Assembly (NCBI GenBank): GCA_021155205.1
Contig: JAJNPS010000018.1
Span: forward strand, 1-64,000
Reading direction: 5' to 3'
Source of the DNA: Rhodobacterales bacterium
Lineage (GTDB): Bacteria; Pseudomonadota; Alphaproteobacteria; Rhodobacterales; Rhodobacteraceae
DNA: 64,000 nucleotides
Translations under genes and position numbers: made by a program
Part shown: positions 52,478 through 61,347 of the stretch, piece by piece
Numbering within the stretch: the stretch's first letter is position 1
Layout of the letters: each line of letters opens with the position of its first letter
Notes under the pieces: model-generated
What the model saw: the letters and a program-made list of their open reading frames with translations, nothing else
What the model was told of the DNA's origin: nothing
Database searches by the model: none

Positions 52478-53215
52478 ATGCACGACCACACCCCCGACAC
52501 CCGCCCCGCGACCCTGCACGCCCGCATCCGGGCCGAGGTCGAGGCACATATCCTGTCGGGCGACTGGAAACCGGGCCACCGCATTCCGACCGAGACGGAA
52601 CTGATGCTGCGATACGGCTGTTCGCGGATGACGGTGAACAAGGCGATGGCCTCGCTGGCCAGCGCCGGGCTGATCAGCCGCAACCGGCGCGCGGGCACCA
52701 CGGTCGCGCGGCCGAGGCTGCATTCGGCGGTGCTGAACATCCCCGACGTGCGCGCCGAGATCGAGGCGCGGGGCGAGACCTATGGCTATCGCGCCCTCTT
52801 GGACGAGATGCGCCCACCCTGCTGCATCCACCTTGGCGCCGAAGGGCACCAGATGGGGCGCAGCCGTTTCATACGGTCGGTGCATCTGGCGGACGAAAGC
52901 CCGATCCTGGTCGAGGACCGGCATATCTTTCTCGATGCGGTGCCCGCCGCTGCCGATGTCGATTTCGGGCAGGAACCGCCGGGGCCCTGGCTTCTGGGTC
53001 ATGTGCCCTGGACCGAGGCCGAGCATCGCATCGCCGCCATTCCGGCCGATGCCATGACTGCCCGGGCGCTGTCGGTCCCGCTTGGGACGGCCTGCCTGCT
53101 GGTCGAACGGCGCACCTGGCGCGGGGCGGAAACCCTGACCATCGCGCGACAGGTGTTCCGCGGCGAGGCCTTCGATCTGACCGCGCGCTTTGGCCCCTCG
53201 CCGACCGGCGGCTGA
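52478..53215 (+). CDS. GntR-family regulator with UTRA domain, HutC-like
   Basis: A 245-residue regulator. The winged helix-turn-helix (about residues 15-75) has RIPTETELMLRYGCSRMTVN, and the UTRA ligand domain (about residues 95-235) has DESPILVEDRHIFLDAVPAA. HutC proteins, repressors of histidine use, have this layout and respond to urocanate. No hut enzyme gene is in view, so the ligand could be histidine-related or not. Its place as the last gene of the ABC operon suggests autoregulation of that operon. Confidence 0.85.
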   Translation: MHDHTPDTRPATLHARIRAEVEAHILSGDWKPGHRIPTETELMLRYGCSRMTVNKAMASLASAGLISRNRRAGTTVARPRLHSAVLNIPDVRAEIEARGETYGYRALLDEMRPPCCIHLGAEGHQMGRSRFIRSVHLADESPILVEDRHIFLDAVPAAADVDFGQEPPGPWLLGHVPWTEAEHRIAAIPADAMTARALSVPLGTACLLVERRTWRGAETLTIARQVFRGEAFDLTARFGPSPTGG

Positions 53216-53247
53216 CGCCTCACAGCACCTTCCGCAACCTTGTGCGG

Positions 53248-53769
53248 TCACATCAGCTGCATCAGCTGGCGGACGGCATCCTCGCTGTCCCATTCCGCGG
53301 GGCCCTGCAGGCGCGCGACCTCGCGCGAGCGGCGGTCGATCAGCAGCGTCGTCGGCAGCCCGATAAAGCCAAAGGCCAGTTGCACGCGCAGCGGTTCGGC
53401 CCAGTAAAGCGGCAGGTTCGCTATCGCGATCTCGTCATAAAAGGCGCGACCCCTGCCGATGCCGCCCTCGTCGATGCACAAGGGCAGGACCATGAAATCC
53501 GCCCCCCCAAGCCGCGCCTGCAATCGGTCGAGCAGCGGCATTTCCTTGCGGCAGGGCGGGCACCAGGTAGCCCAGATGTTCAAAAGGATGACCCGTCCGG
53601 CAAAGTCGTCCAGGCCGCGACTGGTCCCGGCCTCGTCCACAAAGGGTGTCGACAGAAGGGGTTGCGGGTCATCGCGCAGGCGGAACGGAGGGCGCGCCTG
53701 GGCGGGGCGCGCGATCAGGCTTGTGCCAAGTACGGCAAGAACAGCACGGCGACCGACAGGGATGGGCAT
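53248..53769 (-). CDS. TlpA-like periplasmic thioredoxin
   Basis: A 173-residue exported protein. A Tat-like twin-Arg signal (MPIPVGRRAVLAVLGTSLIA) is cleaved near AQARPP. The thioredoxin fold has NIWATWCPPCRKEMPLLDRL with the CPPC active site, and the cis-Pro region GFIGLPTTLLID. It should reduce disulfides or deliver thiols in the periplasm, as in cytochrome c or copper-site maturation. The start is ATG 53769. It ends the leftward unit with the multicopper oxidase, 58 bp downstream of it. Confidence 0.87.
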   Translation of the reverse strand: MPIPVGRRAVLAVLGTSLIARPAQARPPFRLRDDPQPLLSTPFVDEAGTSRGLDDFAGRVILLNIWATWCPPCRKEMPLLDRLQARLGGADFMVLPLCIDEGGIGRGRAFYDEIAIANLPLYWAEPLRVQLAFGFIGLPTTLLIDRRSREVARLQGPAEWDSEDAVRQLMQLM

Positions 53770-53827
53770 TGCCTGCTCCTTCAGCGTTGAACCGGGACCC
53801 GCAGACAGACCGCGGGTCCCGCAAATC

Positions 53828-55339
53828 TCAGGCAGACACCGCAAACTCGGTCATCATGCCCGAAGCCAGATGCGGCATGTGGTGGCAGTGCAGCATCCAG
53901 CGCGCCGCCTCGCCCGCATCGACCGCGACCGTCACCATCGCCATCGGCGGCACATGCACGGTGTCACGCACTGCACCGGCGATGCGCTGCATATTGACGC
54001 CGACCACCTGGAAGGCATGGCCATGCAGATGCATCGGATGCGGCATCATCGACATGTTTTGGAAGGTGATCTCCACCCGGTCGCCGGTTTTTGCCGTCAC
54101 CGGAATGTGGTTGCCCCATATCTGGCCGTTGATCGTCCAGACATAAGGCATCATCGCCCCGTTCAGCATCAGCATCTGCTGTGCAACCGCCACCCGTTCA
54201 GGCAGCGGTACGACCGCACGCAGCGCGGCTTCCTGCGTCAGATCGCCGCTGAAGGCGGGATACTCGCTGTCGGCCAGACCGGCAATCCTTGTGACCGCCG
54301 CACCCGGCGTGGCCAGGATCACGCCGGTCCGTTCGCGCTCCCCTTCACGAAGCGCGAGGATCGGGAACGCCCCGCCCGCGCCCGGCACGTCCACCTCGAT
54401 GTCCAGCCTCTGGCCCATGGCCACGCCAAACCGGCTGCCGGGCAAGGCCTGTACAGGCTCGCCGTCCACTGCGACCAGACGGCCCGGCAAGGTGCCGGTG
54501 TCGATCCAGAACACCGTCGCCGCCGCCGCGTTGATCACGCGGACCAGGACACGTCCGCCCTTGTCGACCGCCACCACCTCGGGGTCGTCCAGGGTGCGGT
54601 CATTGGCAAGGTAGGCGTCGAAGTTGAAATCGTTGAGGTCCATTTCCATGCCCGCCGGCGCGGCCATTCCGCCCATGCCCTGCATGTTGCCCATGTCCAT
54701 GCCCTGCATGTTCATGCCGCCGTTCTCTTGCGCCTTGGGCATCGACATCGCGCCGGTGGCAGGCTGACCCATGTTCATGCCTTCCATACCTTCGGCGACC
54801 TTCGCACCTAAGATTTCCGCCAGCACCTCGGCCGCCGGGCGGAATGAAAAGTCGTGCAGGAACATCACCACCTCCTGCCGGTCAGCCGCCACATCCTCGG
54901 CGGTGCGCACGATCAGGGGGGCGGCGAGCAGTTCCATCTCCTGCACCGCAATATGGCTGTGCATCCAGTGCGTTCCGGGGCGCGGCGCGAAGTCATAGGA
55001 ACGCATCTCGCCGGGGGCGAGGGCCGGCATCGGGATGTCGGGCACGCCGTCCTGGGCGTTGGGCGGAATCTGCCCGTGCCAGTGGATGATTGTCTTGGCA
55101 TCCAGTTCGTTCGTCAGATCGACCCGGAAGCGCTGGCCGGGGTCCAGCACAAGACCGATTCCCCCGGCGGCGTTCACCGCGCCCTTCACCGTGGCGGCGC
55201 GGCCACCGATGTCGAGCACGCGCGTCGTCGCGCGCAGCGAAAGGACATCGCTGGCCGCGCGCGCACGGGCGGGAAGATACAGGGATGCGGTCATGGCCGC
55301 AGAAGCGGCGAGAAAGCCGCGGCGAGAAAGAGTAGGCAT
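53828..55339 (-). CDS. Multicopper oxidase, CopA/CumA-like with Met-rich segment
   Basis: A 503-residue exported oxidase. The Tat signal reads MPTLSRRGFLAASAAMTASL. The four copper motifs are present: IIHWHGQIPP, THWMHSHIAV, HPMHLHGHAFQV and the last, MLHCHHMPHLASGMM, which carries the type 1 site (Cys, His, axial Met). About residues 185-240 are Met/Gly/Asn-rich (GMNMQGMDMGNMQGMGGMA), like the Met-rich insert of CueO and the CopA repeats, and would bind Cu(I). Such enzymes oxidise Cu(I) in the periplasm. The tag suggests export folded with copper. Confidence 0.92.
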   Translation of the reverse strand: MPTLSRRGFLAASAAMTASLYLPARARAASDVLSLRATTRVLDIGGRAATVKGAVNAAGGIGLVLDPGQRFRVDLTNELDAKTIIHWHGQIPPNAQDGVPDIPMPALAPGEMRSYDFAPRPGTHWMHSHIAVQEMELLAAPLIVRTAEDVAADRQEVVMFLHDFSFRPAAEVLAEILGAKVAEGMEGMNMGQPATGAMSMPKAQENGGMNMQGMDMGNMQGMGGMAAPAGMEMDLNDFNFDAYLANDRTLDDPEVVAVDKGGRVLVRVINAAAATVFWIDTGTLPGRLVAVDGEPVQALPGSRFGVAMGQRLDIEVDVPGAGGAFPILALREGERERTGVILATPGAAVTRIAGLADSEYPAFSGDLTQEAALRAVVPLPERVAVAQQMLMLNGAMMPYVWTINGQIWGNHIPVTAKTGDRVEITFQNMSMMPHPMHLHGHAFQVVGVNMQRIAGAVRDTVHVPPMAMVTVAVDAGEAARWMLHCHHMPHLASGMMTEFAVSA

Positions 55340-55409
55340 GTGAGTTCTCCAAAAGATCGCTGAACGCGTGAAAATGCGGAACAGGCGCAGGTGCTGCCGT
55401 TCCAGAAAG

Positions 55410-55766
55410 TCAGATCGCCGCGATTTTGGGAGGATGCCCGGGTGGTGGAATGGCGAGGGACGCGGCAAGGCGGCCACCTCCTGAAGCACTTGCCGAAGCG
55501 GGCACGATGTCGCCGGTTGCCCTGTCCGGCTGCGGCATTGTCGCAGCGGCAAAAAGGCAATGCTGCTGGCAAAGCATCATCTGCGGGTCGCCTGGCGTGC
55601 TGTCCGTCCTGTCCATCGGCGCAACATGCCCCGCCATGGCCATCATCGCAGCATGACCGGCAGGTGCGGCCGACAAGCCTTCGGCCATCGACAGCGCCGG
55701 CAGGATCGCCGCCAGAATGTAGGCGGCGATGATCAGGCCGTGGATGCGGAACGACGACATCTTCAT
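55410..55766 (-). CDS. Small membrane-anchored protein upstream of multicopper oxidase
   Basis: A 118-residue protein from ATG 55766. A hydrophobic segment (IHGLIIAAYILAAILPALSM) serves as signal or anchor. The exported part is Met/His-rich (HAAMMAMAGHVAP) and has the pair CQQHC, then a Pro/Ala/Ser tail. Met, His and Cys in this density suggest copper binding. It lies 70 bp ahead of the oxidase on the same strand. Not assignable to a family; DUF2946-like proteins have a similar layout. Two other tiny proteins at 61579 and 62706 look alike in plan. Confidence 0.55.
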   Translation of the reverse strand: MKMSSFRIHGLIIAAYILAAILPALSMAEGLSAAPAGHAAMMAMAGHVAPMDRTDSTPGDPQMMLCQQHCLFAAATMPQPDRATGDIVPASASASGGGRLAASLAIPPPGHPPKIAAI

Positions 55767-55966
55767 GCGCTGCACATAGCAGGCCAGAGCCGCCCTGTCA
55801 TCCGGCAGAATGGTGTCGCGCAGACTGAAAATGTCATCTGCAGCATGGCAGCGCCCCCCACGTGGTAGAATTTTCGTGATCGCGGGCAAGTTGGCCTATC
55901 TTTGCTCGCGGTGTCGTCCGGCAGCGGCTAGGCTGGTCGCAGATCATCCGACGAAAGGCATCCAGC

Positions 55967-56440
55967 ATGACCCTATCGCGACGCAACGTGCTGGCGGCAG
56001 GTCCGCTGTTGATGGCGGTGGCCGCCACCCCCGGCCTCGCCGCAACCGATGACAACAGCATCCATGTGGTCAAGGATCCCGGCTGTCCGTGCTGCAACGG
56101 CTGGATCGGCCATCTGCGCGATGCCGGGTTCAGCGTCAGTTTCGAAGAGCGCAGCCTCGAGGCTCTGGCCGCCTTCAAGCGCCAACGCGGCATTCCCGAA
56201 GAACTGGCCTCGTGCCACACCGCGACCATCGGCGACTACACGGTCGAGGGGCATGTGCCCGGCCCCGACATCCGCCGCCTGCTGGTCGAGCGTCCCGCCG
56301 CCATCGGCCTTTCGGTGCCGGGGATGGTCGTCGGATCGCCCGGCATGGGCCCCGAGACCGAGCGCGATGCCTATGACGTCATCCTTGTCGCCAGCGATGG
56401 CAGCGGCAGCGTGTTTACCAGCTATCCCGCCGCCGTGTGA
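55967..56440 (+). CDS. DUF411 metal-binding protein
   Basis: A 157-residue exported protein of the DUF411 family. A Tat-like signal (MTLSRRNVLAAGPLLMAVAA) precedes the hallmark VVKDPGCPCCNGW, with C-x-C-C as likely copper or metal site. SCHTATIGDYTVEGHVPG is the second conserved block. DUF411 proteins occur in copper and other metal resistance clusters. It is divergent from the small protein and oxidase on the left and convergent with the DsbA-like gene on the right. Confidence 0.85.
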   Translation: MTLSRRNVLAAGPLLMAVAATPGLAATDDNSIHVVKDPGCPCCNGWIGHLRDAGFSVSFEERSLEALAAFKRQRGIPEELASCHTATIGDYTVEGHVPGPDIRRLLVERPAAIGLSVPGMVVGSPGMGPETERDAYDVILVASDGSGSVFTSYPAAV

Positions 56441-56446
56441 CGCGGT

Positions 56447-57175
56447 TCAGTCCTTGCCGCGTGCGGTGGTGACAGCCTCGGCCAGCTGGGCCGTTTCGAC
56501 AAAGCCGGGGATCAGCTGATTGCCGACGACAAAGGACGGCGTGCCGTTGAAGCCAAGCGCCGCGGCCAGGCGCATCGACGTGGCGATATGTTCCGCCACT
56601 TCGGGAGCCTGCATGTCGGCCTTGAGCTTGTCCACATCCAGCCCGATCTCTCCGGCCACCCGCAGCACCGTCTGTTCCTCGACCTTGCCGCGCATTCCCA
56701 TCAGCGCGTCATGCATTTCGGCATATTTGCCCTGCTTGCGCGACGCCAGCGCAGCGCGGGCGGCAAAAGCTGATCCCTCGCCCAGGATCGGCCATTCGCG
56801 CAGCACCAGCCGCACCTGGCCGTCGTCCTTGAGCAGTGCAGCGACTTCGGGCATGGCGCGTTTGCAATAGGGACAGTTGTAGTCAAAGAACTCCACTACC
56901 GTCACATCGCCGTCGGGGTTGCCCTGAACCGGCGCGTTCGGATCACGCTCCAGCATCGCCCGCTGGTCGGTCAGGACGGCGGCGGCGGCGGCGGCCTCGG
57001 CTTCGGCCTGCCGCGCCTCAAGCGCCTGCAGCGCCTCGAGCACCAGTTCGGGGTTTTCGCGCAACGCCTCGGCGACGAGGTCCTTGATGCGGTCGTCGGA
57101 AATCTGGTCCGCCGATGCCGGAACGGAGAACGACAGCGCCAGGACGGCGGCTGTCAGGAACGGGGTGGCGCGCAT
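56447..57175 (-). CDS. DsbA-family thiol:disulfide protein
   Basis: A 242-residue exported protein. The signal peptide MRATPFLTAAVLALSFSVPA is followed by a charged Ala/Glu-rich helix (about residues 25-75) and a DsbA-type thioredoxin domain. The active site is FFDYNCPYCKRAMPE (CPYC), with cis-Pro in GFNGTPSFVVGN. The N-terminal helix is like that of ScsC- and BdbD-type proteins, which can form trimers and protect against copper. Start ATG 57175, six bases after TATCTTCC. It is the last gene of the leftward series from cytochrome c. Confidence 0.88.
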   Translation of the reverse strand: MRATPFLTAAVLALSFSVPASADQISDDRIKDLVAEALRENPELVLEALQALEARQAEAEAAAAAAVLTDQRAMLERDPNAPVQGNPDGDVTVVEFFDYNCPYCKRAMPEVAALLKDDGQVRLVLREWPILGEGSAFAARAALASRKQGKYAEMHDALMGMRGKVEEQTVLRVAGEIGLDVDKLKADMQAPEVAEHIATSMRLAAALGFNGTPSFVVGNQLIPGFVETAQLAEAVTTARGKD

Positions 57176-57279
57176 GGAAGATACCTTTCGTGACGCGAGG
57201 CGGGTTCCCGCCGGGATGCACACTGCGCGAGTTGCAAAGACAAACGGGATATACTGGGACACAGACCCTTTGGCCAGCT

Positions 57280-57756
57280 TTACGGGTTCTCGGCCTCGGC
57301 GCGGGTGCGGTCCTCTTGTGCGGCCCGGACAGGATCGGGCCAGGTCGACTTGATGTAGGCGAGGACGGCCTCGATGTCTTCTTCGGTCAATGCGCTGCCG
57401 AAACCGGGCATGCCCGAGACAAATTCGACGCCCATGTTGTCCAGGACAGCCTGGCCGCCAAGGCGGATGTAGTCGCGCAGCATGGTATCGCCGTGGTGCC
57501 AGGTGTGGCCGGTCTCATCGTGGGGCGGCGCCGGATAGGTGCCATCCGCGCGCGGCGTCTGCCAGTCCGGCTGGCCCTGCAGGTTGGCACCGTGGCAGCT
57601 GGCGCATTTCGCCGTGTAGATCGCGCGGCCCCGCTCCAGGTCGGGCTGGTTGTGAAAAAAGGCGTGCGCTGGACCGGCCTGCAACAGAAAGACCGCGCCG
57701 GCAGCAAGCCCCGCAACGCGCCGCAGATGGCCTGCCGGTCGGCGGGCACGCCTCAT
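57280..57756 (-). CDS. c-type cytochrome, class I
   Basis: A 158-residue exported protein with a signal (residues 1-31, VAGLAAGAVFLLQAGPAHA). One heme site CASCH sits at about residues 51-55, and the axial Met is in VSGMPGFGSALT. The layout matches the small class I cytochromes found with copper and redox clusters. It is coupled to the upstream PBP2 gene by ATGA. It may take electrons from the multicopper oxidase or the FRD-like membrane protein. Confidence 0.88.
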   Translation of the reverse strand: MRRARRPAGHLRRVAGLAAGAVFLLQAGPAHAFFHNQPDLERGRAIYTAKCASCHGANLQGQPDWQTPRADGTYPAPPHDETGHTWHHGDTMLRDYIRLGGQAVLDNMGVEFVSGMPGFGSALTEEDIEAVLAYIKSTWPDPVRAAQEDRTRAEAENP

Positions 57757-59708
57757 GTCCGGCTGACCTCCGGGGACGCGCCATCGGGAGGCAGGATACG
57801 CTGAGACAACAGTGCAAGTTCCTCGCTGACACGGGTTCTTTGCGAAGCAGGGTAGGCATCGCCGGGCGGCAGGCCCCCATATTGGGCAAACAGCATGATG
57901 TCGCGCGCGATCGGCGCCGCGACGGTTGACCCGCCGCCGCCATGTTCAACCACGACAGTGACAGCAAAGCGCGGCGCATCAAAGGGGGCAAAGGCGACGA
58001 AAAGGGCATGGTCGCGGCGGTTCCAGGGGAGTTCGTCCTGAGCACGCACCCCCGAGGCGCGTTCCGCGGCGGTGATCGAAAACACCTGGCTGGTGCCGGT
58101 CTTGCCGGCCATCGCCCGCGCCGGATCTGCAATCCGGGACGCATAGGCGGTGCCGCGTTCATGGTTCGAGACCTGGAACATACCCTGCCGGACAAGGGCA
58201 AGGGCGTCGGCAGACAGGCCCAGCGTGGCTGGTCCGGGCACGTCCGGCGTCGTGCCGCCCACGGGCCGCACCAGCCGGGGCAGGACGGCGGTGCCAGAGG
58301 CCAGCCGGGCGGTCATCGTCGCAAGCTGGATCGGTGCGGCAAGGGTAAAGCCCTGCCCGATCGAGGCATTGATCGTGTCGCCGATCTGCCATTCCTCCCC
58401 ATAGCGCTGCTGCTTCCAGTCCCGTGAGGGATTTGTCCCATGCACCATGCCCGACAGCGGCAGGTCATATTTCTGGCCAAGTCCAAGCCGGTCGTTCATC
58501 GCGAATATGCCGTCGATGCCGATGCGCTGCGCGACCTCGTAGAAATAGACATCGCAGGATTCGCGGAGCGCGCTCACCATGTCCATCCGGCCATGCCCGC
58601 CCTTTTTCCAGCAGTGAAACCGGCGGCCCGACACCTCGATATACCCGTTGCACGTGACCTTTTCGGTCGGGTTCATGACGCCCGTCTCCAGCGCCGCAAG
58701 TGCATTCGACATCTTGACCGTTGATCCCGGCGGATAGGCCCCCTGCACCGTCTTGTCGGCAAGCGGGCGGTAGACGTCATCGCGCAACGCCCCGTAGTCG
58801 CGGCCCGATATTCCGCGGACGAACAGGTTCGGATCGAAGGACGGCGCCGAGGTGCAGCCGAGAAGATCGCCATTGGTCACATCCATGACCACGGCGGCGG
58901 CACTTTGGCCTTCGAGCCGGACGCGCATAAAGTTCTGCAGATGATGGTCCAGCGTGATCTGCAGATCCGGCCCCGGTGTGGCGGGGTCCAGCGCCAGTTC
59001 GCGCATCGTGCGGCCCGACACGTTGACCTCGACAGAAAGCGTGCCCGGAACGCCGCGCAGGGTGCGTTCGTGGATGCGCTCGATCCCGGTCTTGCCGACC
59101 TCGAAATCCGGCAGGCGCAGCAGCGGTTCTTCGGCGTCTCCGCCTTTTTGCAGATCACTTTCGCTGACCGGACCGACATAGCCGATCTGGTGGGCGAAAT
59201 CGGGACCGTAGGGATAGACCCGCGACAGGACCATTTCCGGCTGCACGCCCGGCAGTGCCGGCGCGTTCAGCGCGACGACCGACACCTCTTCCCAGGTGAC
59301 GCGGTCCTTGACCGTGATCGGCGCAAATCCCGGCACCCGTCCGACCTGATCGCGCACGTTCTGGATGGCGTCGTCCTCCAGCGCCAGGATCAGCCGCAAT
59401 CTGGACAGGATGGCCTCGACATCACGGGTTTCTTCCTGCACCAGCGTGATGCGGTAGGCCTGTTCGTTGTCGGCGACGATCTTGCCGGCCCGGTCGTAGA
59501 TGCGCCCCCGGCCCGGCGGCACCAGCCGCAGGCTGATCCGGTTTTCTTCGCCCAGAAGATAGTACTGGTCCGCATCGCGGACGCCAAGCTGCCACATCCG
59601 CGTGCCCAGAACGCCGACAAAGGCGGTGATGGCGCCTCCCATCAGGACGCCCCGCCTTGTGATCACCCGCGAGGCAAGGGCATTCTGCTTTTCAGACCGG
59701 CGCACCAT
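57753..59708 (-). CDS. Penicillin-binding protein 2-type transpeptidase, accessory copy
   Basis: A 651-residue class B PBP. One membrane segment near residues 20-42 (GVLMGGAITAFVGVLGTRMW) is followed by the pedestal (GRGRIYDRAGKIVADNEQAY) and the transpeptidase domain. All three active motifs are present: GAYPPGSTVKMSNAL (SxxK), LRESCDVYFYEVA (SxN-like SCD), and AGKTGTSQV (KTG). The order and ends are typical of PBP2/MrdA. Its place between a cytochrome and an FRD-like gene, with no rodA or mreBCD nearby, suggests a second copy dedicated to this island. The 4-base overlap with cytochrome c and the 17-base overlap with the FRD gene show one operon. Confidence 0.9.
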   Translation of the reverse strand: MVRRSEKQNALASRVITRRGVLMGGAITAFVGVLGTRMWQLGVRDADQYYLLGEENRISLRLVPPGRGRIYDRAGKIVADNEQAYRITLVQEETRDVEAILSRLRLILALEDDAIQNVRDQVGRVPGFAPITVKDRVTWEEVSVVALNAPALPGVQPEMVLSRVYPYGPDFAHQIGYVGPVSESDLQKGGDAEEPLLRLPDFEVGKTGIERIHERTLRGVPGTLSVEVNVSGRTMRELALDPATPGPDLQITLDHHLQNFMRVRLEGQSAAAVVMDVTNGDLLGCTSAPSFDPNLFVRGISGRDYGALRDDVYRPLADKTVQGAYPPGSTVKMSNALAALETGVMNPTEKVTCNGYIEVSGRRFHCWKKGGHGRMDMVSALRESCDVYFYEVAQRIGIDGIFAMNDRLGLGQKYDLPLSGMVHGTNPSRDWKQQRYGEEWQIGDTINASIGQGFTLAAPIQLATMTARLASGTAVLPRLVRPVGGTTPDVPGPATLGLSADALALVRQGMFQVSNHERGTAYASRIADPARAMAGKTGTSQVFSITAAERASGVRAQDELPWNRRDHALFVAFAPFDAPRFAVTVVVEHGGGGSTVAAPIARDIMLFAQYGGLPPGDAYPASQRTRVSEELALLSQRILPPDGASPEVSRT

Positions 59709-60441
59709 CGACCTCCCTTTCTTCCGCCATGGATCTTCCTTTGCCTCTGACGGTCTTTAGATAGGCGGCCGCCCGCAGAACCAGGACCGCGACGACCAAA
59801 CCGACGAACCATGGCTTGAGCGGGTTGGGGTCCGGCACCGCGCGGTGAAAGCTGAGGAAGTGCATGAACAGGAAATAGGCGACATGTGCCACGGTCAGCC
59901 ACCATAGCGGCAGGACACCCATCTGAAGGAATTTCCAGCCCGACGTGCCAAGCCTGCGCATCGCCAGGTCGCTGGATGTCGCAGCCAGCAGGATGGCAAG
60001 GACAAGGGCCGCAATCCCGATGGCATTGGCAAGACCGAATCCGGGCTGGAACATGACATAGACCAAAAGCTCGGGGTGCCATTCAAAGCCGAACAGCCGC
60101 ATCAGGTCCCATTGAACCCAACCGACAAGGATGATGGTGGCATGTACGGCAGCCAGGATGCAGGCGTGAATGCCGATCTCGCGCCGGTACGGCAGGATGC
60201 GGGCGACCGGACGAACAAACCGTGTCAGCGGACCCAGCCCCATCGACAGCGCCACAAGCACCAGAGAGGCATCCCCGAAGGCACGGTTCCAGCGGTGCAT
60301 CGGGCTCCACTGCGTATGAACGACGGCAAAACTGAATACCAGCCCCACCGCGATCAGCGCCACGACCAGATGGCGAAGGGCTGCGTTTCGGGTCCAGCGG
60401 CCGACCATCGCCCCCCGGCTGCGCACCAGCACATCGCTCAT
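59692..60441 (-). CDS. Ferric-reductase-like transmembrane protein (MsrQ-like)
   Basis: A 249-residue membrane protein with about six to seven segments and the ferric-reductase-like heme-binding His pattern (EIGIHACILAAVHATIILVG and LTVAHVAYFLFMHFLSF). MsrQ transfers electrons from quinols to the periplasmic methionine sulfoxide reductase. No msrP is present, so another periplasmic partner (a cytochrome or thiol protein here) is possible. Its stop overlaps the PBP2 start by 17 bases, and its start overlaps the next gene by 4. Confidence 0.78.
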   Translation of the reverse strand: MSDVLVRSRGAMVGRWTRNAALRHLVVALIAVGLVFSFAVVHTQWSPMHRWNRAFGDASLVLVALSMGLGPLTRFVRPVARILPYRREIGIHACILAAVHATIILVGWVQWDLMRLFGFEWHPELLVYVMFQPGFGLANAIGIAALVLAILLAATSSDLAMRRLGTSGWKFLQMGVLPLWWLTVAHVAYFLFMHFLSFHRAVPDPNPLKPWFVGLVVAVLVLRAAAYLKTVRGKGRSMAEEREVDGAPV

Positions 60442-60929
60442 TCATGCCTCCCCTGAATACCGCCAACGGAACCATCGGCACCACTTTCTGCTTCACGTGC
60501 CTTGCCAAACGCCCGCCAGGCGCTGTTGGCGGCAAAGGCCATTGCGATCACGCCTGCCGCGGCAAGATAGGGGCGCACCGGGTCGAACCAGGCCAGCAGC
60601 GCCGGACCGCCAAAGATCAGCATCAGGACCTTGTTGCAGGTCGGGCAGGCGATGCCCAGAAAGCTTGCAATCCCGCCCGTCCCCGACGCGCGCAGGCTGC
60701 ATTGTGGCACCCAAAGCGCTGCCGTAATGCCGGCAAGCACCGCCGTCAGGACTGTCGCCCCGAACTCCCATGGTCCGACCGGCGTCATGCGTACGAACAA
60801 CGGGTTCGCCCAGACCGCCGTCACGGTGCCAAGGACCGCGAAAAGTGCGACTGCGACAAATGTTCCGCGCAGCCCCCTTTGCAGCAACTCCGCGCGCCTT
60901 GTTTCGAATGAATGTCGCTCAGCGAGCAT
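60438..60929 (-). CDS. Membrane protein with CPTC motif, unknown family
   Basis: A 163-residue inner-membrane protein with about four hydrophobic segments. ACPTCNKVLMLIFGGPALLA places a C-x2-C pair at the edge of the third segment. The motif could be redox-active or metal-binding. It is coupled to the FRD-like gene (ATGA) and overlaps the FixH-like gene by 11 bases. The start is ATG 60929; an in-frame extension to 61055 overlaps FixH and is not real. Not recognised as a named family. The context suggests disulfide or electron transfer. Confidence 0.65.
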   Translation of the reverse strand: MLAERHSFETRRAELLQRGLRGTFVAVALFAVLGTVTAVWANPLFVRMTPVGPWEFGATVLTAVLAGITAALWVPQCSLRASGTGGIASFLGIACPTCNKVLMLIFGGPALLAWFDPVRPYLAAAGVIAMAFAANSAWRAFGKAREAESGADGSVGGIQGRHE

Positions 60930-61347
60930 CGAACTCCACCTCTGCAAACTCCTCGCCAAAGCCGACACTGGCGACCCAACGACCTGCCATCGGCACCTGG
61001 AAATTGGCCCTCCACGCGCCCGCCCCGACCAGTTCAAGCGGCGGATCGAACCCACCCATGTTCATCCCGACCATCGCAACGTAAACATCCGGGCGGATGT
61101 CAACTGTCGCCGTCTCTCCGGCGTCGGGGGTAAACTGGACTTCCAGACGGACATTCTGGTTGCCGGCCGCATAGATCTGCGCATCAAGTCGTCCATCCGA
61201 AAATGTGCCCGTCACAGAGGCAATCGGCGCGCTGCCAGAGGCCGAGGTCTGCAAGGACGCTGGCGGTCGCAGCGCGACCCAGACAAATGCCCCGACAAAG
61301 CCAAGCACCCCCAGAGCGATGACGCCCGCCAGTATCTTACTTCTCAT
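60919..61347 (-). CDS. FixH-like membrane-anchored protein
   Basis: A 142-residue protein with one N-terminal membrane segment (ILAGVIALGVLGFVGAFVWV) and a periplasmic beta-rich domain (FSDGRLDAQIYAAGNQNVRL, then GAWRANFQVPMAGRWVAS). The pattern is like FixH/CcoH proteins, which help assemble cytochrome oxidases and copper transporters. No ccoNOQP or fixGIS is in the window. The start overlaps the stop of a 41-residue gene (ATGA). The assignment is by layout; confidence in a FixH role is moderate. Confidence 0.65.
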   Translation of the reverse strand: MRSKILAGVIALGVLGFVGAFVWVALRPPASLQTSASGSAPIASVTGTFSDGRLDAQIYAAGNQNVRLEVQFTPDAGETATVDIRPDVYVAMVGMNMGGFDPPLELVGAGAWRANFQVPMAGRWVASVGFGEEFAEVEFDAR

